DNA of 64,000 nt, taken from Bacillota bacterium. GTDB lineage: Bacteria; Bacillota; Clostridia; Lachnospirales; Lachnospiraceae. Below the pieces are notes generated by a model. It saw only the letters and a list, made by a program, of their open reading frames with translations, was not told the origin of the DNA and ran no database searches. Of this stretch, positions 1 to 9,565 are shown one piece after another. Position 1 is the stretch's first letter. Every line of letters begins with the position of its first letter. The stretch is from positions 147,505 through 211,504 of the forward strand of contig JAEZVF010000098.1 of the NCBI GenBank assembly GCA_023443225.1, in the 5' to 3' direction. Position numbers and translations under genes: made by a program.

Positions 1-1
1 C

Positions 2-505
2 GTCAGTAGTGGTGGGCGCCCTAAGGTGGGATATGTTACCAGAGAATTAATCAAAGAATTAGAGCATTTTCTCGGATATGATAATGCGGAGAGTGCAGTA
101 TTAGTTGGGGTAGGTAATCTCGGACGTGCATTATTGTCGTATAATGGATTTTCTGAACATGGACTTGATATTGTTGTAGCATTTGATGTTAATGAGTCTG
201 TGATTGGAACGAGCGTAAATGGCAAGCAGGTGTTATCAATTGATAAAATGAAAGATTTATGTAAAAGAATGAAGATCCGGCTTGGAATTATCTGCGTACC
301 GGAGAACGAAGCACAGAATGTATGTGATGCTCTTGTGGAATGTGGTATTCTTGCTATTTTAAACTATGCCCATGTCCGCTTACATGTACCGGAAACTGTA
401 TTGGTACAGAATGAGAATATGGCTTATTCCTTGGCAGTACTCTCTAAGCATCTTACTGAAAAATTAAATCATAATCAACCAACAGGAGGTAACCCAAATG
501 AATGA
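2..505 (+). CDS. rex: Redox-sensing transcriptional repressor Rex (5' truncated by window edge)
   Basis: The C-terminal ~167 residues of Rex, the NADH/NAD+-sensing repressor of fermentation and hydrogenase genes. The frame is open to the window edge and reads GRPKVGYVTREL, the end of the winged-helix DNA-binding domain, so about 45 N-terminal residues lie outside. The Rossmann nucleotide-binding motif GVGNLG follows, then a FDVN acidic strand end typical of NADH binding. A GTG at 26 could be called as a start, but it falls inside the conserved RPKVGYVT segment and is not one. The stop overlaps the next gene by 8 nt, so rex appears co-transcribed with the hydrogenase genes that follow. A candidate Rex operator lies at 9828-9845. 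Confidence 0.93.
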   Translation, partial: VSSGGRPKVGYVTRELIKELEHFLGYDNAESAVLVGVGNLGRALLSYNGFSEHGLDIVVAFDVNESVIGTSVNGKQVLSIDKMKDLCKRMKIRLGIICVPENEAQNVCDALVECGILAILNYAHVRLHVPETVLVQNENMAYSLAVLSKHLTEKLNHNQPTGGNPNE

Positions 506-983
506 AACATTTGATTATAAAATAATCGATGATATTATTGAAGAATTTGAAGGCAAACCCAGTGCGATCATTGGAATGTTACAAGGAATACAGGAACACT
601 ATCGTTATTTGCCAAGAGAAATCTTCTCGTATCTATCAGAGAAGGTAGGAATTAGCCAGGCAAAGATTTATAGTATAGCAACCTTTTATGAGAATTTTTC
701 ATTGGAGCCTAAGGGTAAATATGTAATTAAGATATGTGACGGTACTGCATGCCACGTAAGAAGCTCTATCCCGATTTTGAATACCTTACGTAAAGAGCTG
801 GGATTGTCAGCAAGCAAAGCGACTACGGATGATCTTGGTTTTACCGTGGAAACCGTATCCTGTTTAGGGGCATGTGGACTTGCTCCGGTAATAACGGTAA
901 ATGATAAAGTACATCCGGCCATGACACCGGATAAAGCAATTGCACTTTTGAAACAATTAAAGGAGGAAATGTTAAATGCTTAA
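498..983 (+). CDS. hydC: NADH-dependent hydrogenase subunit, NuoE-like (HydC)
   Basis: A 161-residue thioredoxin-like [2Fe-2S] protein of the complex I 24-kDa (NuoE) family. Four cysteines sit in the expected CDGTACHVR and CLGACGLAP motifs. In trimeric bifurcating [FeFe] hydrogenases this subunit works with the NuoF-like and HydA subunits to couple H2, NAD(H) and ferredoxin. That role is inferred here from gene order (NuoE, NuoF, HydA). The start is supported by AGGAGG at 484-489, inside the end of rex. The 3' end overlaps the next gene by 8 nt, suggesting translational coupling. Length is normal for the family. Confidence 0.93.
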   Translation: MNETFDYKIIDDIIEEFEGKPSAIIGMLQGIQEHYRYLPREIFSYLSEKVGISQAKIYSIATFYENFSLEPKGKYVIKICDGTACHVRSSIPILNTLRKELGLSASKATTDDLGFTVETVSCLGACGLAPVITVNDKVHPAMTPDKAIALLKQLKEEMLNA

Positions 984-2868
984 GAATCGTGACGATTTAA
1001 TGAAACTCCGTAGCCTCTATCAGAAAGCGATTGAAATGGAGAATAAAAGAATACTGGTATGTGCCGGAACCGGTTGTATTTCAAGTGGTTCACTTGAAAT
1101 CTTTGATAAATTGACATCCATAATGAAGGAAAGAAATATTCCCTGCTCAGTTGAGCTACAGGTTGAACCCCATAGTGATTCTGAAGGAAAACATGACCTG
1201 GTTGGAATTAAAAAAAGTGGCTGCCATGGATTTTGTGAACTGGGTCCATTGGTCAGAATTGAACCACAGGGATACTTATATACAAAGGTACAGCTATCCG
1301 ATTGCGAAGAAATCATTGAGAAAACCATTCTTTGCGGGGAGCATATCGAGAGGCTGGCATATCAAAAAGAGGGTACTATTTACAAGAAACAAAATGAGAT
1401 TCCATTTTATAAAAGACAAACACGTCGTGTACTCGAACATTGTGGACATATTGATGCCACATCCATCAATGAATACATAGGAATGGGTGGTTATACTGCA
1501 TTTGAAAAAGCGCTGTTTGACATGAGTGCAGATGATATTATACAGGAAGTCACAGAATCCAGTCTTAGAGGAAGAGGGGGCGGAGGTTTCCCTGCAGGTC
1601 GTAAATGGTCACAGGTAAAGCGTCAAAAGGCAGAGCAAAAATATATTGTATGTAACGGAGATGAAGGCGATCCAGGTGCGTTTATGGACAGAAGTATCAT
1701 GGAGGGTGATCCTCATCGAATGCTGGAGGGCATGATGATTGCCGGATTAGCTTGTGGCGCTTCGGAAGGGTATATTTATGTTCGTGCAGAATATCCAATG
1801 GCGGTTAGTCGTTTGAAAACTGCAATTGCCGGAGCAATGGAATATGGCCTATTAGGAGACAACATACTTGGAACAAATTTCAGTTTTCATATACATATCA
1901 GCCGTGGTGCAGGTGCCTTTGTATGTGGTGAAGGAAGTGCATTAACAGCTTCTATTGAAGGAAAAAGAGGAATGCCAAGGGTAAAACCTCCAAGAACCGT
2001 GGAACATGGACTGTTTGATATGCCTACAGTATTAAATAATGTAGAGACATTTGCCAATATTTCACTGATTATTAAGAATGGCTCCGAGTGGTATAAAAAC
2101 ATCGGTCCAGAGAATAGTCCTGGAACGAAAGCATTTGCACTCACTGGAAACATTGAGAATACCGGACTCATTGAAGTTCCTATGGGTACAACCTTACGCG
2201 AAATAATCTTTGATATCGGTGGTGGTATGCGTAATGGTACGGAGTTTAAAGCGGTGCAAATCGGAGGACCGTCTGGTGGATGTTTGACAAAAGAGCACTT
2301 AGATCTGCCGCTTGATTTTGATTCCTTAAAGAAGGCAGGAGCCATGATTGGTTCCGGTGGTCTGGTTGTTATGGATAGCAATACCTGTATGGTTGAAGTG
2401 GCACGTTTCTTTATGAACTTTACACAGAACGAATCTTGTGGAAAATGCGTTCCTTGTCGTGAAGGTACGAAGAGAATGCTTGCCATCTTAGAACGTATTG
2501 TAGAGGGTAAGGGAGAAGATGGTGACATTGAGTTGCTCTTAGAACTTGCAGACACCATTTCTGCGACAGCTTTGTGTGGTCTTGGTAAAACAGCTGCCTT
2601 TCCAGTGGTTAGTACTATAAAAAGTTTCCGGGAAGAATACGAAGCACATATCTATGAAAAGAGATGTCCGGCCGGAACATGTCAGAGTTTAAAGAAGATA
2701 CAGATTGTCCCAGAACTGTGTAAAGGTTGTTCAAAATGCTCAAGGTCCTGTCCAGTCAGTGCGATTACAGGAAAAGTGAAGGAGCCGTTTACAATAGATC
2801 AGACAACATGTATCAAATGCGGTGCTTGTATCGATAGCTGCCCATTTCATGCGATTACAGAAGGTTAA
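976..2868 (+). CDS. hydB: NADH-dependent hydrogenase subunit, NuoF-like (HydB)
   Basis: A 630-residue flavoprotein subunit. Domains in order are: an N-terminal thioredoxin-like [2Fe-2S] domain (Cys29, Cys34, Cys83, Cys87); a central NuoF 51-kDa domain with the glycine-rich FMN/NADH segment GRGGGGFPAGRKW near residue 200; the [4Fe-4S] motif SCGKCVPCREGTKR near 490; and a C-terminal two-cluster ferredoxin (CKGCSKCSRSC and CIKCGACIDSC). This is the architecture of HydB in bifurcating hydrogenases, where NADH oxidation or formation occurs at FMN. AGGAGG at 961-966 sets the start. An 85-nt gap with a small inverted repeat separates it from hydA. Confidence 0.94.
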   Translation: MLKNRDDLMKLRSLYQKAIEMENKRILVCAGTGCISSGSLEIFDKLTSIMKERNIPCSVELQVEPHSDSEGKHDLVGIKKSGCHGFCELGPLVRIEPQGYLYTKVQLSDCEEIIEKTILCGEHIERLAYQKEGTIYKKQNEIPFYKRQTRRVLEHCGHIDATSINEYIGMGGYTAFEKALFDMSADDIIQEVTESSLRGRGGGGFPAGRKWSQVKRQKAEQKYIVCNGDEGDPGAFMDRSIMEGDPHRMLEGMMIAGLACGASEGYIYVRAEYPMAVSRLKTAIAGAMEYGLLGDNILGTNFSFHIHISRGAGAFVCGEGSALTASIEGKRGMPRVKPPRTVEHGLFDMPTVLNNVETFANISLIIKNGSEWYKNIGPENSPGTKAFALTGNIENTGLIEVPMGTTLREIIFDIGGGMRNGTEFKAVQIGGPSGGCLTKEHLDLPLDFDSLKKAGAMIGSGGLVVMDSNTCMVEVARFFMNFTQNESCGKCVPCREGTKRMLAILERIVEGKGEDGDIELLLELADTISATALCGLGKTAAFPVVSTIKSFREEYEAHIYEKRCPAGTCQSLKKIQIVPELCKGCSKCSRSCPVSAITGKVKEPFTIDQTTCIKCGACIDSCPFHAITEG

Positions 2869-2919
2869 TCCATTCAAAAAAGTGCTTAACTTTAGGATAT
2901 AGCGAGGACTGATATGGGT

Positions 2920-2938
2920 TGCGCAAAGAACATGCGCA
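2920..2938 (+). repeat. Small inverted repeat between hydB and hydA
   Basis: TGCGCA, a 7-nt loop, then TGCGCA, lying 15 nt upstream of the hydA start and just before its ribosome site. The hairpin could modulate hydA translation or message stability within the operon, but nothing beyond the symmetry shows this. No U-tract follows, so it is not an intrinsic terminator. Confidence 0.35.
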
Positions 2939-2953
2939 GGAACGGAGGAAATA

Positions 2954-4654
2954 ATGGAAAAGAATGAGTTTATGATTATTGATGGAATACCTGTTGAAAT
3001 AAATGACGAAAAGAACCTTTTAGAGTTAATTCGAAAAATTGGAATTAAGATGCCTACCTTTTGTTACCACTCTGAACTTTCTGTATACGGAGCATGCAGA
3101 ATGTGTATGGTAGAGAATCAATGGGGTGGACTGGATGCTGCCTGTTCAACTCCACCAAAGGCAGGAATGGAAGTTAAAACAAATACGGAAAAACTTCGCA
3201 AATATCGCAAGATGATTCTGGAATTACTACTAGCAAACCATTGCAGGGATTGTACAACTTGTGACAACAATGGAAAATGTAAATTACAAGACTTAGCAAT
3301 GCGCTTTAATATAGAAGGAGTTCGTTTTCCTAATACTGCAGAAAAACCTAAAATTGATGATTCTTCCCTTTGTATCACCAGAGATGCAAACAAGTGTATC
3401 CTTTGTGGTGACTGCGTAAGAATGTGTAACGAAGTGCAAAATGTAGGTGCGATTGATTTTGCTCACAGAGGTTCGAAGATGACGATCAGTACGGCTTTCG
3501 ATGCACCAATCGCAGAATCTCCATGTGTGGGATGTGGACAATGTGCTGCGGTATGTCCTACGGGAGCGATTGTAGTAAAAAATGATTTCCGAAATGTTTG
3601 GAAGTCTCTTGATGATAAAGATACCAAAGTTACGGTTCAAATTGCTCCGGCAGTACGTGTTGCAATGGGAAAAGAATTTGGACTTGCCGATGGCGAAGAT
3701 ACAATCGGTAAAATTGTTGCAGTATTAAGACGAATGGGATTTGATGAAATATATGATACCTCAACCGGTGCTGATCTGACAGTATTAGAAGAATCCAACG
3801 AACTCTTAAAAAGATTGGAAAGTGGAAACCATACTATGCCGCTCTTTACCTCCTGTTGTCCTGCATGGGTAAACTTCTGCGAGAAAAATTATCCGGAAAT
3901 ACTACCGAATGTTTCCAGCTGCCGTTCACCAATGGAAATGTTTGCTTCCATTATCCGTGAGCAAAACAGTAATTCTTCAAGAAAAGCAGTTCACGTTGCT
4001 ATCATGCCTTGTACTGCTAAGAAATTTGAAGCAGCTCGTGAAGAATTTAAAATTGATGGTACCCCGAATGTGGATTATGTAATCACAACTCAGGAATTGA
4101 TTCAGATGATTAAAGAATCCGGAATCATATTTGAAGAATTGGAACCAGAAGCAGTTGATATGCCATTTGGAACCATGACCGGTGCAGGTGTGATTTTTGG
4201 TGTCACAGGTGGTGTAACCGAAGCGGTACTTCGCCGATTATCTTCGGACAAATCCAAAACAGCTCTCATGTCCATAGCTTATCAGGGTGTTCGCGGCATG
4301 AAAGGTGTAAAAGAAACCAGTATACAGTTTGGCGACAGAGAGGTAAAGATTGCTGTTGTGAGCGGTTTAAATAATGCCAGTGAATTGATACAGAGAATCA
4401 AGGATGGAGAACACTATGACTTTGTTGAAGTGATGGCATGTCCTGGAGGTTGTGTCTGTGGTGCCGGACAACCATTTGCCATAGCATCTGTAAAGGAAAG
4501 CCGTGGGAAAGGTCTTTATTCTGCTGATAAGCTTTCCAATATAAAACGTTCCGAGGAGAATCCTTTAATGATGTCCCTATATAATGGAATTCTTAAAGGA
4601 AAGGTACATGAACTCCTACATGTTCATTATACAACCAAAAAGGAGGGCGAGTAA
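2954..4654 (+). CDS. hydA: [FeFe] hydrogenase catalytic subunit HydA (group A)
   Basis: A 566-residue catalytic hydrogenase. The N-terminal [2Fe-2S] ferredoxin domain has Cys37, 48, 51 and 64. It is followed by a His-ligated [4Fe-4S] site (His96, Cys100, 103, 109) and two further [4Fe-4S] clusters (Cys148/151/154/158 and Cys191/194/197/201). All three H-cluster signatures are intact: TSCCPAW (299-305), MPCTAKK (351-357) and ACPGGC (495-500). It reduces protons to H2 or oxidises H2. With the NuoE/NuoF partners upstream it probably forms a cytoplasmic electron-bifurcating complex, though the partnership is inferred from synteny. CGGAGG precedes the ATG. The next gene starts one base after the stop. 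Confidence 0.96.
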   Translation: MEKNEFMIIDGIPVEINDEKNLLELIRKIGIKMPTFCYHSELSVYGACRMCMVENQWGGLDAACSTPPKAGMEVKTNTEKLRKYRKMILELLLANHCRDCTTCDNNGKCKLQDLAMRFNIEGVRFPNTAEKPKIDDSSLCITRDANKCILCGDCVRMCNEVQNVGAIDFAHRGSKMTISTAFDAPIAESPCVGCGQCAAVCPTGAIVVKNDFRNVWKSLDDKDTKVTVQIAPAVRVAMGKEFGLADGEDTIGKIVAVLRRMGFDEIYDTSTGADLTVLEESNELLKRLESGNHTMPLFTSCCPAWVNFCEKNYPEILPNVSSCRSPMEMFASIIREQNSNSSRKAVHVAIMPCTAKKFEAAREEFKIDGTPNVDYVITTQELIQMIKESGIIFEELEPEAVDMPFGTMTGAGVIFGVTGGVTEAVLRRLSSDKSKTALMSIAYQGVRGMKGVKETSIQFGDREVKIAVVSGLNNASELIQRIKDGEHYDFVEVMACPGGCVCGAGQPFAIASVKESRGKGLYSADKLSNIKRSEENPLMMSLYNGILKGKVHELLHVHYTTKKEGE

Positions 4655-4655
4655 T

Positions 4656-4910
4656 ATGACAGAATTAAATGTCTGCATTGGAAGTGCCTGTCATCTGAAA
4701 GGTTCGTATAATGTTATACAGGTATTTCAACAGCTGATCGAAGAACATTTACTTCATGATAAGCTTGATTTTAAGGGCACGTTTTGTATGAAGGAATGCC
4801 AAAATAAGGGGGTTTCCGTTACCTTTGACGGTCAAAAATATAACGTCACTCCGGAAACTGCCAGTGAATTCTTTAAAAATACTATTTTAGTTCAAATGGA
4901 ATCCAAATAA
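4656..4910 (+). CDS. Small thioredoxin-like [2Fe-2S] protein of the hydrogenase operon
   Basis: An 84-residue protein with CIGSACHLKGS near the N terminus and FCMKEC in the middle, the four-cysteine pattern of NuoE-type thioredoxin-like [2Fe-2S] domains. The start at 4656 is chosen because AGGAGG (4641-4646) overlaps the end of hydA. A longer frame opening at 4584 lies wholly within hydA and lacks a ribosome site. It is clearly paralogous to the 80-residue product at 9566-9808, which heads the opposing sensory-hydrogenase operon. It could be an electron carrier or assembly factor for HydABC. Its precise role is unknown to me. Confidence 0.85.
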   Translation: MTELNVCIGSACHLKGSYNVIQVFQQLIEEHLLHDKLDFKGTFCMKECQNKGVSVTFDGQKYNVTPETASEFFKNTILVQMESK

Positions 4911-4967
4911 ACTAAAATTCTATTTTATATATAAGCTTTTTTCATTTTCATTTTTTGTTTAGGATAA

Positions 4968-5009
4968 ATAAGGAGTATATAGGTTTTATATTACCTATAT
5001 ACTCCTTAT
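4968..5009 (+). terminator. Bidirectional hairpin between convergent hydrogenase operons
   Basis: A perfect 16-bp stem (4968-4983 with 4994-5009) around a 10-nt loop, placed between the 3' ends of the plus-strand HydABC operon and the minus-strand hydrogenase operon. Flanking tracts are T-rich on both strands but not strong U-runs. The position strongly suggests shared termination. Confidence 0.7.
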
Positions 5010-5022
5010 GTTTGTGGATTAT

Positions 5023-6480
5023 CTATTTTCTATGCAATGAAAACTCATATGATCCATAAGAGTCCAGATTCTCATGAATATCACGATTATCAGCCTTGGC
5101 AAATAATTTATCACGGTTAGAACCAGCAACTCTACCGGTTAGGATACTACCAGGACCATTCACGCATCCTCCTTCACAAACCATACCTTCTAAGAAATCT
5201 TCCGGCAGTTTACCTGCCTTCATAAGCATTAGAGCTTTCTTACATTCTGCAGCGCCGTTACATACTTTAACCGCAATGTTGGTGTCCCCATTACTTTCTT
5301 TTAAGGATTGCATCACAGATGCCGTTACACCACCGGATGTGCTAAACTTTTTACCGTAAAGACTGCCCTGCTGTACGTTGCCTTTGAATGCCTTCGGTTC
5401 CACATTCTTTGCACGTAACATAGCATATAGTTCCTCCAGTGTTATAGCATAATCTGCACCGTTTAAAGTTATGGAGTCTAAGACTTCTCCCTTTTTCGCA
5501 ATGCATGGACCAATAAACACACAGACAGCACCAGGATGCATGGCTTTGATGAGTCTTGCGGTTGCAGTCATTGGAGATATGGTAGTTGACATATTATCAA
5601 TTAGTTCGGGAAAATGATTACGGATCATTTTAACGAAGGCAGGACAACAGGAGGTTGTCATTTTATTTCCTGCTTGATGAGCATCTGCCCATTCTTCGGC
5701 TTCACTGGAAGCAACAAAGTCTGCACCCAGGGAAACTTCATAAAGACCATCAAACCCCAACTCCTTTAAGGCTTCTGTCATACTGCCAAAGGAAATATGG
5801 GCACCAAACTGCCCTTCCCACGCTGGTGCTAACATGGCATAAACGGGAATATCAGGTTGCTTTAACATCGTTATGACATCAACCATAAAGGAACGGTCAG
5901 AAATGGCGCCAAATGGGCAGTCTTTAATGCATTCACCGCAATGGATGCATTTATCTTCATCTATTACTACAATATTATGCTCATCCATGGAAATGGCATC
6001 TACAGGACAACTTCTTTTGCAAGGACGCATAAGGTCAGCGATTGCGTTATAAGGGCATGCCTGTGTACATTTGCCACATTCCTTGCATAAATTGGAATCA
6101 ATATGAGCACGATCTCTTAACATCGTGATAGCACCAAAATGACATGCTTCCAGACATCGTTTGCCAACACATTTCTGACAGTTATCCGTTACAACAAAAC
6201 GTGTAATAGGGCAGCCTTCACATGCTGAATTAATGATTTGTATTATATTTTCACTCTTCTTATTGGCAGATGCTGGCTTGCCTTCTGCAAGACGGATTCT
6301 CTGACGAATAATTTCTCTTTCTTTGTAGATGCAGCAACGAAAATTAGCCTGGGGACCAGGGATTAGATCAAAAGGTAGGGTTTCTTTCTTTTCCTCCAGT
6401 TCATTTTCAAAGGCAAGTTTTGCGACTCCAAAAAGGACTTCTTGTTTAATGGTATCAATATTTGTATTTATGCCTAGCAT
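5023..6480 (-). CDS. Monomeric [FeFe] hydrogenase, group B-like
   Basis: A 485-residue iron hydrogenase. The N-terminal half carries several [4Fe-4S] motifs, including CKECGKCTQAC (132-142) and CIHCGECIKDC (178-188), plus a cysteine-rich segment at 87-113. The H-cluster motifs are TSCCPAF (276-282), GPCIAKK (324-330) and VCEGGC (434-439), so all ligating cysteines are present. They differ from the canonical MPCxxKK and ACPGGC of group A. This set resembles group B (CpIII-like) hydrogenases, whose physiological role is poorly defined. It is the last gene of an operon with the PP2C phosphatase and sensory hydrogenase. AAGGAG precedes the ATG. The group assignment is tentative. Confidence 0.88.
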   Translation of the reverse strand: MLGINTNIDTIKQEVLFGVAKLAFENELEEKKETLPFDLIPGPQANFRCCIYKEREIIRQRIRLAEGKPASANKKSENIIQIINSACEGCPITRFVVTDNCQKCVGKRCLEACHFGAITMLRDRAHIDSNLCKECGKCTQACPYNAIADLMRPCKRSCPVDAISMDEHNIVVIDEDKCIHCGECIKDCPFGAISDRSFMVDVITMLKQPDIPVYAMLAPAWEGQFGAHISFGSMTEALKELGFDGLYEVSLGADFVASSEAEEWADAHQAGNKMTTSCCPAFVKMIRNHFPELIDNMSTTISPMTATARLIKAMHPGAVCVFIGPCIAKKGEVLDSITLNGADYAITLEELYAMLRAKNVEPKAFKGNVQQGSLYGKKFSTSGGVTASVMQSLKESNGDTNIAVKVCNGAAECKKALMLMKAGKLPEDFLEGMVCEGGCVNGPGSILTGRVAGSNRDKLFAKADNRDIHENLDSYGSYEFSLHRK

Positions 6481-6509
6481 GATTTACTCCTTATCGTTCT
6501 ACTGCGTTA

Positions 6510-7712
6510 CTAATAGTATTTAACGGTTACTTTTTTGCCCATTTTTACGACGGTTTCTTTGAATTGTTCCACTAGATTCATACGTATGCTTAGATCAAAC
6601 GGTAAGCCAGTGTTTTGATGTGCTTCATTCATTGCTTTACCAACAAACATATTTAAGACAGTACAGTCTTCAATAATTAATTTTGCTATCTGAGAACCAC
6701 CATTTTCTTTATCTAGCTCATCAAAGAAATCTTCATCAATAGGACCATCCGTAAAACGCTTCATTATGGACAGAGCACGGGAGAGCGTCAATACTCCTTC
6801 CGTTACTAAATCAATACCATCTATTTGTGCGGTAGGAGGTAGAGCCGGATCAGTATAATTTAAGGAGGTCTGAATTGGTCTGTCAAGTATACGGGAAGCG
6901 ATATTGGCACTGGTACCTCCACAGATTATCTTTCTTGCAGAATCCTTCATAAAATCATCTATCAGAAGAGAATCTGCCCCTATGTCAGAAGGTGGTCCGG
7001 TAAATAGATTTATTGTTTTGCTAGTTATAATCTTGGCAACTGCAACTGTAGTATCATCACCTGGAACCTGCATATATAGATCGTCGCAGGCCTGGGTAAG
7101 TGTTGTAGCAAGTCTTACAGCAGAAAGTGTGGCAGAGGTTGCTTTAAGTGCATACTCTGCCATACTGTTCCAAGTCCAGCCAAAGTTAAGAATTTTACCC
7201 ACTCCAGCGTGAATGACTCCGTCACTCATTAAGATAAAATAGTCATTTAACTTGACCTGAAAACGATATTCACGAATTGTTTTCTGTTCAATGGTTCTTT
7301 CAAAATAAGGTACTTTAAGCAGCCGGCCATTCCGAATAAAGACACAGCTTGGGTTGTCGAATTCAACCAAGTAAGCTTCTCCCTTATGAAATATCTGCAA
7401 TATACTAAAGGTAGAATAGGCAACCTGTCTAACTTGACAAACGGGTAGTGTTTTGGCTATAGTTTCTACACATTCATCGATACTTGCGCCATTTAAAATC
7501 ATAGTACCCAGTATTTTGGAAGTGAGTGTAGCAAGGATATTCGCTTTTACCCCACTGCCCATACCGTCAGCCAGTATCATAATATCAGAATCTTCGGTTT
7601 TTAATATTTCGACCTTATCACCGCAAAGTTCCTCATGATGCTTATTTAAGCTTTTATATGCGGCATCGATACTTATATTCATTATTTCATCTGTTTTATC
7701 TTTATAAAGCAC
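6510..7712 (-). CDS. SpoIIE/PP2C-family serine phosphatase of the sensory hydrogenase operon
   Basis: A 400-residue protein whose first ~210 residues match the SpoIIE/PP2C phosphatase fold. The metal-binding signature LADGMGSGVKA lies near residue 50, a second acidic motif LMSDGV near 160, and DDTT near 220. It would remove phosphate from Ser/Thr of an unknown partner. The C-terminal ~180 residues are not a domain I recognise. Unlike SpoIIE of sporulation it has no membrane segments. A GTG start fits AGAGGTG eight bases upstream. PP2C phosphatases are known neighbours of PAS-bearing group C hydrogenases, so it is the likely output or relay of the H2/redox sensor encoded just upstream. Confidence 0.88.
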   Translation of the reverse strand: MLYKDKTDEIMNISIDAAYKSLNKHHEELCGDKVEILKTEDSDIMILADGMGSGVKANILATLTSKILGTMILNGASIDECVETIAKTLPVCQVRQVAYSTFSILQIFHKGEAYLVEFDNPSCVFIRNGRLLKVPYFERTIEQKTIREYRFQVKLNDYFILMSDGVIHAGVGKILNFGWTWNSMAEYALKATSATLSAVRLATTLTQACDDLYMQVPGDDTTVAVAKIITSKTINLFTGPPSDIGADSLLIDDFMKDSARKIICGGTSANIASRILDRPIQTSLNYTDPALPPTAQIDGIDLVTEGVLTLSRALSIMKRFTDGPIDEDFFDELDKENGGSQIAKLIIEDCTVLNMFVGKAMNEAHQNTGLPFDLSIRMNLVEQFKETVVKMGKKVTVKYY

Positions 7713-7770
7713 TTTATCTGCACCTCTCTGTCAAACCACGACGAATTAAGTCACATCGGCTCTTATTGTA

Positions 7771-9510
7771 CTATTTCTTCGGGACCTGGTCAACCCCATC
7801 ATAAAGAATTGTATCTCGCAACTTCGTTAGGGTTACTTTAGTTTCAGCAGTTGTTTCACCAAGTAGTCCAGCTATCTGCTGTGCTACGAGCATTTGCTTA
7901 TCGATTACTTTTTGAGCCATCTCAATGGTGTCAACCTTTACTTTATAAGCCTGTTTATTATTTTCTTCTTCCTTTGTAATGTCTTGAAAGATTCCTAATA
8001 CTGCATTTTGTTCACTTACATATACAATATTTTGGAGTGTTGTCAGTCCACGATCGGGATATTCTACCTTTTTGCCCATAATAGCTTCATGGGTAGTCAA
8101 TACCTCTTCAAAATCGCTATGATCGATTAATTCATAAAGATACATTTCTTTCGCTTTGGCCCTCGAAATATGAAAATATAATTCTGCAGCACCGCTGAAT
8201 TCAACAATCTTCATTTCGGAATCCACTAAAAGGATGACATTTGGAGTGGTTTCCAGTACAACATTTGCCATGGATTGGGCCTTGGCATGCATATAAGGAA
8301 TACACATGGTAAGTTCTGCTTTTCCTTGAATGACTGCGATAGCTTTTTCTTGGCAGCTGGAATATCCACAGGCTCCACAGTTTAATTTATCCTCTGGTTT
8401 TATTTTACCTATCTTAATTAAGATATTATTTATTTGCTCAATGGAAGGCAGTTCATCCTTTGATGAACGGTTTAAAAAGGTCTTATGAAAGTTAATGTTA
8501 TTCCCATCATCAAACAAATTCATTGTAGTCATGGGAAGCTTTGGAATTGTTTCTTCCATATCTAATTTTACTTTAAACCTTGATATAGAGGAAGTGTCTA
8601 CAGCAGGTCCTTTTATACAACCACCACAGCATAGGTCGGCTTCAATAAAACAACCAGATACTTCGCCCTTTTCCATACTTTTCAATAATTCAATGCAATT
8701 ATCTATACCATGTACATAAAATTTACGGTAGGAATCCCGAGTATTTCCTGAGGCTAAAACCGAAGAAAGTACCCCGCTGCTGATAGGATACAAACGATTC
8801 ACCATGGGATTCGGGTTTTCAAAAGCGGTATCTTCTAAGTCCATGATGTTGATATTCTTTTCCTTGAGCCATTCTTCCACTTCGGTAAAGTTTATTACAG
8901 CATCTACATAGCCTTCTGTTCTTGGGTCACCTTCTGCTTCACGTTTTTTTGCGATACAAGGACCTAGAAATACAACTTTTACATCGTTACCCATCATTTT
9001 ACGAATTAACTTGGCATGTGCAATCATTGGGGAAACCACAGGAGCCATATATTTCGTAAGACTGGGGTAATAGATTTCAATCAAGTCGTTTACACTTGGA
9101 CAACAGGTGGTGATGATATTTTCCATCTTACCGGCAGATAAGAGTTTCTCATACTCATCGGTAACATAGGCCGCACCTTCTGCGGTTTCACGAATCATGG
9201 TGAAACCTAATTTCTTTAAGGCAGTAACTACCTGTCCCGGTGTTTTATATTGTAATATACCCGCATAAGCGGGAGCAATGGAAACAACGGTTGGAATACC
9301 ATCTTTTAAGTATGATTTTACCATGTCAAGATCACTAATAAAGGTTTTTGCGTTTTGAGGACATGCTTCAAGACACTGGCCACAGAGAATACATTTTTCA
9401 TTCATAATCTGAGCCTGTTCATCTTTTACCATAATAGCTTTTACATGACAGGTGCGTACACATTTATAGCAATTCTTACATTTTGCTTCTTTAAATCCAA
9501 TAACATTCAT
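7771..9510 (-). CDS. hydS: PAS-domain sensory [FeFe] hydrogenase (group C, HydS-like)
   Basis: A 579-residue protein. It has an N-terminal 2x[4Fe-4S] ferredoxin domain (CKNCYKCVRTC and CILCGQCLEAC). The H-cluster domain carries TTCCPS (134-139), GPCIAKK (183-189) and LCCGGC (293-298). A four-cysteine Fe-S motif follows (Cys378, 381, 386, 403), then a PAS domain (about 411-525) and a helical C-terminal tail. This order is the known group C putative H2-sensing hydrogenase. The ATG at 9510 is preferred: GGAG lies 5 nt upstream, whereas a TTG at 9531 would overlap poorly conserved sequence. It sits between a small [2Fe-2S] protein and the phosphatase. Sensing of H2 and output through the phosphatase are inference. 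Confidence 0.92.
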   Translation of the reverse strand: MNVIGFKEAKCKNCYKCVRTCHVKAIMVKDEQAQIMNEKCILCGQCLEACPQNAKTFISDLDMVKSYLKDGIPTVVSIAPAYAGILQYKTPGQVVTALKKLGFTMIRETAEGAAYVTDEYEKLLSAGKMENIITTCCPSVNDLIEIYYPSLTKYMAPVVSPMIAHAKLIRKMMGNDVKVVFLGPCIAKKREAEGDPRTEGYVDAVINFTEVEEWLKEKNINIMDLEDTAFENPNPMVNRLYPISSGVLSSVLASGNTRDSYRKFYVHGIDNCIELLKSMEKGEVSGCFIEADLCCGGCIKGPAVDTSSISRFKVKLDMEETIPKLPMTTMNLFDDGNNINFHKTFLNRSSKDELPSIEQINNILIKIGKIKPEDKLNCGACGYSSCQEKAIAVIQGKAELTMCIPYMHAKAQSMANVVLETTPNVILLVDSEMKIVEFSGAAELYFHISRAKAKEMYLYELIDHSDFEEVLTTHEAIMGKKVEYPDRGLTTLQNIVYVSEQNAVLGIFQDITKEEENNKQAYKVKVDTIEMAQKVIDKQMLVAQQIAGLLGETTAETKVTLTKLRDTILYDGVDQVPKK

Positions 9511-9565
9511 ATAAACTCCAATCTGCCGCAAGAGCAGGCATAAAAAGGGATGTGGTTAGAGCATA